Source: Psychrobacter sp. FME6 (lineage in GTDB: Bacteria; Pseudomonadota; Gammaproteobacteria; Pseudomonadales; Moraxellaceae). Taken from it: 42,765 bases of DNA. This document shows positions 35,914 to 42,765 of this stretch, piece after piece. Location of the stretch: NCBI RefSeq assembly GCF_014861365.1, contig NZ_RRYW01000017.1:1-42765 (forward strand). The letters are read 5' to 3'. Numbering within the stretch: the first letter of the stretch is position 1; every line of letters starts with the position of its first letter. The notes below the pieces were generated by a model. The model was not told the origin of the DNA. It made no database searches and worked only from the letters and a program-made list of their open reading frames with translations. The translations under genes and the position numbers were made by a program.

Positions 35914-35948
35914 AAAAAAGCCCCAATCATTACTGATTGGGGCTTTTT
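35914..35948. terminator. Terminator of tRNA-Ser (bidirectional)
   Basis: AAAAAGCCCCAATCA pairs perfectly with TGATTGGGGCTTTTT around a four-base loop. On the minus strand it directly follows the tRNA-Ser. Confidence 0.92.
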
Positions 35949-35953
35949 GAATT

Positions 35954-36044
35954 TGGCGGAGACGGAGAGATTCGAACTCTCGAAGGGCTATGAACCCTTG
36001 TCGGTTTTCAAGACCGGTGCATTCAACCGCTCTGCCACGTCTCC
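35954..36044 (-). tRNA. tRNA-Ser (TGA)
   Basis: A minus-strand cloverleaf with the long variable arm of a class II tRNA. Acceptor GGAGACG pairs with CGTCTCC, then GCCA. The anticodon loop CTTGAAA gives TGA (reads UCA). T-arm GAGAGTTCGAATCTCTC. 91 bases with CCA encoded. Confidence 0.97.
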
Positions 36045-36055
36045 ATTTGTGCATC

Positions 36056-36083
36056 ATTATAGCGATCTGAAATAAGAATGCAA
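36056..36083 (-). promoter_or_regulatory. Sigma-70 promoter of tRNA-Ser
   Basis: On the minus strand, TTGCAT (36083-36078), a 16-base spacer and TATAAT (36061-36056) lie just upstream of the tRNA. Confidence 0.7.
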
Positions 36084-36136
36084 GCGCTTATCTCAAAAAA
36101 GTTAAATTAATTTATAAACGGCTTAAAATCTCTGGG

Positions 36137-37312
36137 CTATGACTTGCTTGAGGCAAGATGCAAGCACATATCTAACAGCCTGTTGGCATAACCCCATTCA
36201 TTATCATACCAAGCAAAAACCTTATACTGCTCGCCTATCTGCATAAGCTGTTGCCCATCAATAATAAGCGATTCAGTCTGATGGATAAAGTCACTTGAGA
36301 CTAAAGGTTCATCGGTATAAGCCATAATATTGATCAAACTACCAGCGCTGGCAGTTTTCAATACTTCTCGAATCGCCTCAATGTCGACGTCCAGCGTATC
36401 AAATATAAAATTGACATCAATCGCCGCCACATCGATGGTTGGCACACGAATGGAGTGACCGTTAATCTTGCCTATCATATTAGGTAGCACGCGCTCCGTA
36501 GCGGCGATGCTGCTTGAGGTCGTTGGAATGATATTATAACCAGACGCGCGCGCCCGTCTCAAATCACGATGCGCTTGATCAAGCACCGTTTGATCCGCAG
36601 TCACGGCATGAATCTCAGTCATCATCGCCGACTTTACGCCAAAGGCTTTATCAAGGGTATCAATGAGCGGCACTAATGCCTGAGTGGTGCATGAGACACT
36701 CGATATAATAGGCAATTTACGCGTTAACGACTCGCCATTAACGCCCATAACGATAGAAGCATCGACATGATCAAAGGGAGCCGCGCCGATTATCACCTGC
36801 TTAGCGCCTGCCTCTATATGCACACTGGCTTGCTCGTATGAACGATAGTGTCCCGTACATTCAAGTACCACATCAACCTGCAAATCTTTCCACGGCAGTG
36901 TCTCTGCATTCTCTCTTGATAATAAACGGATACAATAAGTGAGATTGTTTTTATTTAAGCACAGCTGAATATCGGTTTCTGCTGTCGCACAGGGCTTTTG
37001 CTGATAATCAGTAATACCATCTTGAACAATATCAGCGGTCACGCCCAATCGGCTCAAACGCCCATGGGTACTATCGAACCTAAGTAGATGCAATAAGGTC
37101 TCAGCTGGCGCCAAATCATTAATGGCGACCACATGAATGGCACGCCCTAGCACCTCAAATCGCTCTAATAATGCGCGCAGTACATTACGACCAATACGAC
37201 CAAAACCATTGATAGCCACTCGCAAAGGCTGAGTTTGCTCGTTGGTCGCATAAAAACCTGCAACAGAAGGGTCAGAGGTTAGACGATAGGTAGCACTAGA
37301 AAAATCAGGCAT
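36137..37312 (-). CDS. Glyceraldehyde-3-phosphate / erythrose-4-phosphate dehydrogenase family
   Basis: NAD-binding start LRVAINGFGRIGRNVLRALL (about residues 30-49) and a catalytic domain with Cys208 in SSVSCTTQALVPLID and His235 in MTEIHAVTADQ, ending VFAWYDNEWGYANRLLDM. This is the GAPDH fold. The usual SCTTNC motif reads SCTTQA here, and about 29 residues precede the NAD fold. The sequence lies between GAPDH (DLRRARASGYNIIPTTS) and Epd (long N-terminal half), so glycolysis/gluconeogenesis or pyridoxal phosphate synthesis are both possible and no symbol is given. 391 residues; the ribosome site is weak. Confidence 0.85.
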   Translation of the reverse strand: MPDFSSATYRLTSDPSVAGFYATNEQTQPLRVAINGFGRIGRNVLRALLERFEVLGRAIHVVAINDLAPAETLLHLLRFDSTHGRLSRLGVTADIVQDGITDYQQKPCATAETDIQLCLNKNNLTYCIRLLSRENAETLPWKDLQVDVVLECTGHYRSYEQASVHIEAGAKQVIIGAAPFDHVDASIVMGVNGESLTRKLPIISSVSCTTQALVPLIDTLDKAFGVKSAMMTEIHAVTADQTVLDQAHRDLRRARASGYNIIPTTSSSIAATERVLPNMIGKINGHSIRVPTIDVAAIDVNFIFDTLDVDIEAIREVLKTASAGSLINIMAYTDEPLVSSDFIHQTESLIIDGQQLMQIGEQYKVFAWYDNEWGYANRLLDMCLHLASSKS

Positions 37313-37388
37313 AACAAGTTATCGCTTTAAAAGATATAAAAAGGAATTGAGCGCTTTCATTGAACAGAGCCTAACCAATCGTAATAAA

Positions 37389-39314
37389 TTAGGGCGTAAT
37401 AAAGATTAATGCCAAGCGTATGGTGTTGTAATCAATCGCCTGTTTGAGGTGCTCAAAGATTGGGCGTAGCTTAATACTACCATCATCATTGAAGTCGTTG
37501 GGGTTATTGGCCACTTTAATCGCTATATAGGCATTACCAACCGCCGTCATCACCTCATCCTCTGGACGCAGATGATCACAAGCGAGGCTCGGATCTTGAG
37601 ATTTTAGCTCACCAATATGCCGCATGATGGTCGATTGTGAAAGCTGACGCGCCTGGGATATCTCAGCGATAGATAAGCTTTCTTCTAGTAATAGCCGGGT
37701 CGCCTGTAAGGTGCTTGCTGATTTATCAGAGACTTGATTGCCTAATTTCTGTTTTTTATCTAGCTTCGCGTGCTGCTGCTCGCGGCGCTTTTTTTGCAAA
37801 TTGGCATAAGCATCAATCACTGATTTACTTAATGTACCGCCTGATTTCAAAACAAACTTCTCATGGGCTTGCGTCATGCTTTCTTCATCGAGCATGGCAT
37901 AGCTGGCATCAGCTTCGTCAGACAACACTAAAAAGCGCTTATCGGCGCCACGTGCCAGCGGATCAAGCTGCAAGCTCATCTCATTCATTCCTAGCAATTG
38001 CAGACCTGCCAGCGACTTTAGCCGTGATAACGCCACATAACCTTGCCCAAGCTCAAAGGTGCGTGACAAGTCAATCTCAGCGGCATCAAGCGTCATACCT
38101 TGTGACTTATGAATAGTAATCGCCCATGCCAGACATAACGGCACTTGCTCATAGCTCGCCAACACTTCACCCGTCTCGTCCTCGATGATCCACTCTTCTG
38201 GCTCAGCGATGACCTCACGTCCTGAATTGAGCCGAACCACTGGCATTTTTTGTGTGGTTATTTTTTTGTCCTTTAACTTTTCTTTATCCTTAGCTTTATT
38301 TTTTGTATTGTCAGCCTTGTCTTCGTCAGTATCTACAGTGGTTTCATCGTCTGCAATCAAATTATCATTGCTGTCTTTATCATCATTAATTTTTACCGCC
38401 GCAAAGCCTATCAGCTCACCCATGGTGCCGTTAGACACACCAAGCTCGGTATTGTTTTTAATAAACATCACTTTTGAGCCAACCTTGAGGATAAGCTCAT
38501 CTTGGGTACGGACGGTTTTCTTTAGCGTCTCAACCAATTTACTATCGCCAACAGACGTGGCTTCAAAGCGCATCATCTCACCCGATAGCTCGGCTAACTC
38601 TTTATCATTAATTTTATTGACATTGAGATTATGGGTATAAAGGCGCGTGCGCTTGATATCGACGTCTTGATCAAAGGTCGCCTCCAGTGCAGCAATCGCT
38701 TCAAAGGTCACTTCTTGACGGCGGATTTGATTGAGAATATCGTCCAAATCAAGCCCGCCATTGGCCGCTTCACTCACTTGCCGATGTTGCTCGGATAAAT
38801 AGCAGATATGAAACTTAGCGTCGAGCCACGCTTCCGACATAAAGGCAAACTTCTCACGGTTGCTCTCACCCTTGCTACCAATCGGCGGTAACTGAAAAAA
38901 GTCTCCTGCTACGACGACTTGAATGCCACCAAAGGCTTTGTCATTTTTGCGTACATGCTTAAGTACTTGGCTGACCAAATTGATCTGCTTGGCATGCAGC
39001 ATCGATATTTCATCGATAATCAGTACCGCAGTGTCTTTGAGTCTATCAGCCAAAAACTGCTTGCGTGATAAATTGGTCAAATCGCGCTCAGATAACTCAT
39101 CTTTGATGCCAATACCTGACCAGCTATGGATGGTCGTGCCGTTCATATGCGTCGCAGCAATACCAGTACTGGCAGTGACGGCAACGGGTACACGGCGCGC
39201 ACGCAGATAGTCAATATATTGGTTGAGCGTATAAGTTTTTCCTGAACCTGCTGAGCCAGTCAAAAAGACATTTTGTCCTGTTTTTAAAATATTGAGAGCA
39301 GAAGATTGACGCAT
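37389..39314 (-). CDS. PIF1/RecD-like DNA helicase with C-terminal HTH
   Basis: Superfamily 1 helicase of 641 residues. Walker A is GSAGSGKT (20-27), then TASTGIAATHMNGTTIHSW, DEAD-like VLIIDEISML (97-106), GDFFQLPP (138-145), SEQHRQ, and the C-terminal AWAITIHKSQGMTLDAAEID and YVALSRL. A lysine/aspartate-rich insert (about 309-356) interrupts the second RecA domain. The C-terminus has a helix-turn-helix stretch SLSIAEISQARQLSQSTIMR (about 542-561), as in helicase-associated HTH domains. Likely role: 5'-3' DNA unwinding in replication or repair; partner unknown. Confidence 0.88.
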   Translation of the reverse strand: MRQSSALNILKTGQNVFLTGSAGSGKTYTLNQYIDYLRARRVPVAVTASTGIAATHMNGTTIHSWSGIGIKDELSERDLTNLSRKQFLADRLKDTAVLIIDEISMLHAKQINLVSQVLKHVRKNDKAFGGIQVVVAGDFFQLPPIGSKGESNREKFAFMSEAWLDAKFHICYLSEQHRQVSEAANGGLDLDDILNQIRRQEVTFEAIAALEATFDQDVDIKRTRLYTHNLNVNKINDKELAELSGEMMRFEATSVGDSKLVETLKKTVRTQDELILKVGSKVMFIKNNTELGVSNGTMGELIGFAAVKINDDKDSNDNLIADDETTVDTDEDKADNTKNKAKDKEKLKDKKITTQKMPVVRLNSGREVIAEPEEWIIEDETGEVLASYEQVPLCLAWAITIHKSQGMTLDAAEIDLSRTFELGQGYVALSRLKSLAGLQLLGMNEMSLQLDPLARGADKRFLVLSDEADASYAMLDEESMTQAHEKFVLKSGGTLSKSVIDAYANLQKKRREQQHAKLDKKQKLGNQVSDKSASTLQATRLLLEESLSIAEISQARQLSQSTIMRHIGELKSQDPSLACDHLRPEDEVMTAVGNAYIAIKVANNPNDFNDDGSIKLRPIFEHLKQAIDYNTIRLALIFITP

Positions 39315-39728
39315 ATATCCAAACCAATTTATTTAATAGTGATAAGAGAAAAATCTAAAGAAAAGTAATATATAGTCAGATCAATATAAAAAATATATAG
39401 CGGGACTGATATGAACTTTTTGTAGCTTCTGTCGGCGAAGCCACAGCACACAAGAAATTTTATATCAGTCCCACGTTATATGCCATGTATCCATTTTATT
39501 TATTATCGACTATCAGCAAAAACAGCTGCCATGATTATAACAGCTACCTGCATATTACGAACCACTTTAACCCTCATACGTTGTATAACTTAAAGTTATA
39601 TGATACAAAATATATCATTATAAAAAGTCATTATCACTCTACCTAAAAGCTCAGTACGATAGAGTCATAACTTGATCAGGAAGATCAAGTATTCTCAAGT
39701 AGTCATAATACACAACAAGGAGTGGTTA
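39315..39728. promoter_or_regulatory. Divergent gap upstream of aldB
   Basis: 414 bases with element I (39371-39514) and then an AT-rich control region. TATAACTT-A-AAGTTATA (39584-39600) is a perfect palindrome. CTTGATC-AGGAA-GATCAAG (39671-39689) lies 40 bases before the aldB ATG, where a repressor would block transcription. AAGGAG (39717-39722) is the ribosome site. The regulator is not known. Confidence 0.5.
39371..39514. repeat. Palindromic intergenic element, copy I
   Basis: From TATAGTCAGATCAATATAAA to ATTATCGACTAT. The arm GCGGGACTGATATGAACTTT (about 39401) pairs with AAATTTTATATCAGTCCCAC. The centre is GTAGCTTCTGTCGGC then GCCACAGCACACAAG. It lies between the divergent helicase and aldehyde dehydrogenase genes. 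Confidence 0.72.
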
Positions 39729-41255
39729 ATGTTATACGCTTATCCCAACACTGAAAACAGTCCCGTCCAATTCCGCGAAAAATATGATAACTTTATTAAT
39801 GGTGAGTGGGTAGCACCAGTCGATGGCGAATACTTTGATAACCCAAGTCCTATCGATGGAAAAACTATTTGCCAAGTCGCACGCTCAAAAGAAGCCGATA
39901 TCGAATTAGCATTAGATGCCGCTCATGCTGCTAAAGACGCTTGGGGCAAAACCAGTGTTGCTGAACGCGCCAATCTGTTACTCAAAATCGCTGACAGCAT
40001 GGAAGCCAATCTAGAAGCCATCGCCATTGCCGAATGCTACGAAAACGGTAAGCCAGTACGTGAGACGCTAATGGCAGATATTCCATTGGCCATCGATCAA
40101 TTCCGTTATTTCGCCAGTGCCATTCGTGCCCAAGAAGGCGGCATCAGCCAAATCGATGAAGACACGGTCGCTTACCATTTCCATGAGCCACTAGGCGTGG
40201 TCGGTCAAATTATTCCCTGGAACTTCCCAATTTTAATGGCCGTATGGAAAATTGCGCCTGCCCTAGCTGCTGGTAACTGTATCGTCATGAAACCTGCCGA
40301 GCAAACGCCTGCGTCTATCTTATTTATGCTAGAGACTATCGGTGTCGCTGATATCTTGCCAAAAGGCGTACTAAACGTGGTCAATGGCTTTGGTGTTGAG
40401 GCCGGTAAGCCGCTTGCATCGAACCCGCGTATTAACAAAGTAGCGTTCACTGGCGAGACGACGACTGGTCGCCTCATCATGCAGTACGCCAGTGAAAACA
40501 TCATTCCAGTGACACTAGAGCTGGGTGGTAAGAGCCCAAATATATTCTTTGCTGATGTCATGGATGAAGACGATGATTTCTTAGACAAAGCCGTTGAAGG
40601 CTTAGTAATGTTTGCCCTCAACCAAGGCGAGGTTTGTACCTGTCCGTCGCGCGCACTCGTCCATGAAAGTATCTATGACGAATTTATGAAACGCTGCATT
40701 GCTCGTGTCGAAGCCATCAAAATGGGTAACCCATTAGATACCGAAACCATGATTGGTGCCCAAGCCAGCTCAGATCAATTAGAAAAAATCCTATCTTATT
40801 TGGATATTGGTAAAAAAGAAGGCGCGAAAGTTCTGGTTGGCGGCGACCAAGCCAAACACGACGGCGCCCTATCAGATGGCTACTATGTCAAACCAACTAT
40901 CTTTGAAGGCACCAATGACATGCGCGTGTTCCAAGAAGAAATCTTCGGACCTGTACTTGCTGTCACCACTTTTAAAGATGATGAAGAAGCCATGCAGATT
41001 GCTAATGACACGCTATATGGTCTGGGTGCAGGCGTATGGACTCGTAGCATTCACAAAGCCTACCGTTTCGGCCGTGGCATCCAAGCTGGTCGCGTTTGGA
41101 CCAACTGTTATCATCTCTATCCGTCACATGCCGCCTTCGGTGGTTATAAGCAATCGGGTATTGGTCGTGAAAACCATCTAATGATGCTTGACCATTATCA
41201 GCAAACCAAAAACATGCTGGTATCTTATAGTCCAAAAAAGATGGGTTTCTTTTAA
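39729..41255 (+). CDS. aldB: Aldehyde dehydrogenase, AldB/ExaC type
   Basis: NAD(P)-dependent aldehyde dehydrogenase, probably oxidising acetaldehyde or similar short aldehydes to acids. 508 residues, aligning end to end with E. coli AldB. Family markers are [20 protein letters not shown], the catalytic Cys303 in [14 protein letters not shown], Glu264 in [13 protein letters not shown], and the end [32 protein letters not shown] before ATG 39729 sets the start; a 19-residue longer frame is rejected. Monocistronic, with two palindromes upstream and a terminator after. Confidence 0.93.
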   Translation: MLYAYPNTENSPVQFREKYDNFINGEWVAPVDGEYFDNPSPIDGKTICQVARSKEADIELALDAAHAAKDAWGKTSVAERANLLLKIADSMEANLEAIAIAECYENGKPVRETLMADIPLAIDQFRYFASAIRAQEGGISQIDEDTVAYHFHEPLGVVGQIIPWNFPILMAVWKIAPALAAGNCIVMKPAEQTPASILFMLETIGVADILPKGVLNVVNGFGVEAGKPLASNPRINKVAFTGETTTGRLIMQYASENIIPVTLELGGKSPNIFFADVMDEDDDFLDKAVEGLVMFALNQGEVCTCPSRALVHESIYDEFMKRCIARVEAIKMGNPLDTETMIGAQASSDQLEKILSYLDIGKKEGAKVLVGGDQAKHDGALSDGYYVKPTIFEGTNDMRVFQEEIFGPVLAVTTFKDDEEAMQIANDTLYGLGAGVWTRSIHKAYRFGRGIQAGRVWTNCYHLYPSHAAFGGYKQSGIGRENHLMMLDHYQQTKNMLVSYSPKKMGFF

Positions 41256-41287
41256 TCTAAGGTAGCAAAATCACTTTAGGTAAATCA

Positions 41288-41321
41288 ATGCAATCTATCA
41301 AAAGGTAGGTTGCATTTTTTT
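41288..41321 (+). terminator. Terminator after aldB
   Basis: ATGCAATCTA (41288-41297) pairs with TAGGTTGCAT (41306-41315), with one mismatch, followed by a T-run. It lies about 32 bases past the stop. Confidence 0.85.
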
Positions 41322-41332
41322 ATAAATAATTT

Positions 41333-41802
41333 GGTGGTGTGTCAGAAAGTATGCTGGGGAATAAAGGAGGGTGACAGCCGAGGCAAGATGATATATTTGA
41401 GTAGATATCAGCTGCCCCGACTGTCACAGTCCCGGTTTAAAGAAACCCCGATATTAACAACGTCACCTAAGGAAAGTAAACTTCATACCTCAGTCTTCTA
41501 CACTATATAAATAGTAGCATATAGAGCTTTCTCGACTCATAAGATTTAAATAAACCCATAGTAATTATAGATATTAATAATATTTCGAGCACTATAATAT
41601 TGAGGGATCCACTACCTAATAAGTTATAGTGCAGATTGTATAGGTTAACTGATCTCTAATATCGCTCTCAAATTCGGAACTGAATCTTTAACTTGATTAA
41701 AATTTGAACAATTCTTGAAGCCTTGAAAGCCCTATAGAATCAGAGAACTTAGCATAGATTTCTTATTGATTTTATCGCCAGCATACTTTTTAGAACACCA
41801 CC
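41333..41802. mobile_element. 470-bp transposase-less element with IS-type ends
   Basis: The left end GGTGGTGTGTCAGAAAGTAT (41333) and the right end TACTTTTTAGAACACCACC (ending at 41802) are imperfect inverted repeats of about 25 bp. The first 70 bases match the IS start at 42679 with few changes, and the last 26 match the IS end at 30-55. The middle (about 41403-41776) is AT-rich, has no transposase-like frame, and contains a hairpin of GTGACAGCCGAGGCA (41371) with TGCCCCGACTGTCAC (41413). No target duplication is obvious. Most simply a non-autonomous (MITE-like) or internally deleted copy. Confidence 0.75.
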
Positions 41803-41821
41803 GTATTTTTTGAGGATGTCT

Positions 41822-42514
41822 ATGTCATACTCTATTCACGATGAGCCGCACCTAAGTAACCGGAGTCAATGGCTCAGAGCAGCGGTACTTGGCGCCAATG
41901 ATGGACTCATTTCTACCGCCAGTTTACTGGTTGGTGTTGCCGCCGCAAACGCGAGCAGCCAAACCTTATTACTGACAGGATTGGCGTCACTGACTGCAGG
42001 GGCTTTATCGATGGCGGCTGGTGAGTATATCTCTGTGTCCTCACAAGCAGATACTGAAAAGGCTGATTTAAAAAAAGAGCTTTACGAGCTGACGCATAAT
42101 CCTGAGCGGGAGCTTGTCGAGCTGACAACAATTTATAAACAGCGTGGACTTGATCAAGACTTAGCACACCAAGTTGCTGTCGCCTTAACTGAGCACGATG
42201 TACTTGAGGCTCATGCTCGTGACGAGATAGGGCTAAATGAAATCAGTCAAGCAAAGCCCCTGCAAGCTTCCATTGCCTCCGCATTGGCCTTTATTACTGG
42301 TGCCATATTTCCTGTCATCGGCATCTTGGTGTTTCCAGCCCAGATCCTTGTTTGGTCATTGGCCGCGCTGACCATAGTCGGCTTAGTCCTACTTGGCATG
42401 GTATCGGCGCGCTTGGGCGGTGCACCCACTCTCCCTGCTGTCACTCGCGTCGTCGTGTGGGGTGTATTGGCCATGGTCGCAACATCACTTATTGGGCGAT
42501 TACTTGGGGTGTAG
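41822..42514 (+). CDS. VIT/CCC1-family metal transporter
   Basis: Membrane protein of 230 residues of the VIT1/CCC1/Nodulin-21 family, which moves Fe2+ or Mn2+. The signature SQWLRAAVLGANDGLISTAS starts the first helix; then GALSMAAGEYISVSSQADTE, a cytoplasmic helical stretch with acidic residues (about 80-145), and three C-terminal helices. The start ATG 41822 has TGAGGATG just upstream; in-frame TTG 41810 and ATG 41816 are less likely. Only 19 bases separate the start from the end of the 470-bp element, so the original promoter was probably displaced. Flanked on the right by another IS start. Confidence 0.9.
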   Translation: MSYSIHDEPHLSNRSQWLRAAVLGANDGLISTASLLVGVAAANASSQTLLLTGLASLTAGALSMAAGEYISVSSQADTEKADLKKELYELTHNPERELVELTTIYKQRGLDQDLAHQVAVALTEHDVLEAHARDEIGLNEISQAKPLQASIASALAFITGAIFPVIGILVFPAQILVWSLAALTIVGLVLLGMVSARLGGAPTLPAVTRVVVWGVLAMVATSLIGRLLGV

Positions 42515-42678
42515 CAGATTCAATTTAAAAGTATGACAGTTTTATTTTCAAATGACTAGAACGGTTTAGAGCCCAGTTTATTTTTAGCGCTCATTACTTT
42601 TTCGTAACGCATCCTAGAACGATACGTCTGTATCAGCGCGCGTTTGTAAGTAAAGACCTATTAAGGTATTCAAAAAGT

Positions 42679-42765
42679 GGTGGTGTGTCAGAAAGTATGC
42701 TGAGGAGATGAAAGGAGGGTGACAGCCAAAGCAAGATGATATATTTGAGGTTATGAAGACACAAA
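42679..42765 (+). mobile_element. Left end of an insertion sequence running off the right edge
   Basis: GGTGGTGTGTCAGAAAGTAT and the next 50 or so bases match the left end of the 470-bp element at 41333, through GGAGGGTGACAGCC and GATGATATATTTGAG, and diverge after about position 42749. The transposase, if any, lies outside the window. The family is not recognised. Confidence 0.7.

Noticed and set aside
41310..41510. 66-residue frame inside the 470-bp element as a transposase fragment
   Set aside because: It starts before the element, shows no transposase motif I can recognise and stops quickly.
41325..41812. Target-site duplication of the 470-bp element
   Set aside because: Flanks (AATAATTT on the left, GTATTTTT on the right) are both AT-rich but do not match as a direct repeat.
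1..42765. CRISPR array or phage region
   Set aside because: No regularly spaced direct repeats with unique spacers, and no integrase, capsid or lysis genes were seen.

Overview
The window looks like a chromosomal segment of a gamma-proteobacterium of the Moraxellaceae, most likely Psychrobacter. This rests on the AT-leaning base composition, on nitrate reductase, Moco and choline-betaine proteins that read as close relatives of E. coli and Acinetobacter families, and on a dense set of intergenic palindromic repeats. The genus is an inference; no database was searched.

Region 1 (about 1-18,450) is a nitrate-respiration and molybdenum island. A nitrate sensor kinase gene (narX-like) lies on the minus strand and is cut inside its dimerisation domain by the end of an insertion sequence that runs off the left edge. 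Divergent from it is the nitrate/nitrite transporter narK, then the membrane nitrate reductase operon narGHJI with an attached parvulin-type prolyl isomerase that has a His-rich tail. Next come the molybdenum cofactor genes moeA, moaA, moaB, moaD and moaE, and the molybdate uptake genes modA and modB. The logic is nitrate import, reductase assembly and cofactor supply in one block. moaC, modC, mobA and narL are not seen.

Region 2 (about 18,500-24,520) holds a hemerythrin-like protein, an unknown lipoprotein and a copper-response locus. The copper locus is a CusS/CusR-type two-component pair divergent from a DUF411 lipoprotein and two DUF305 proteins, with a textbook CusR-type operator between them.

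Region 3 (about 24,570-34,450), almost all on the minus strand, has a thioesterase, an EamA transporter, a small hypothetical protein, a YgjP-like metallopeptidase, the choline-to-betaine genes betB, betA and betT, and a TetR/SMR efflux pair. The pair has a perfect 16-bp palindrome upstream.

Region 4 (about 34,450-42,765) has tRNA-Asn, a small ribbon-helix-helix-like protein, tRNA-Ser, a GAPDH/erythrose-4-phosphate dehydrogenase, a PIF1-like helicase, an AldB-type aldehyde dehydrogenase, a 470-bp transposase-less mobile element, a VIT/CCC1-type metal transporter, and the start of another insertion sequence at the right edge.

The most unusual structures are non-coding. (a) At least eight intergenic palindromic elements lie between 16.2 and 39.5 kb; their hairpin arms differ in sequence yet stay complementary. 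(b) A five-unit 14-bp tandem repeat runs into the moeA start codon and forms overlapping mini-ORFs. (c) A three-unit 7-bp repeat overlaps the modA start. (d) Three ends of one IS family lie at both edges and beside the VIT gene.
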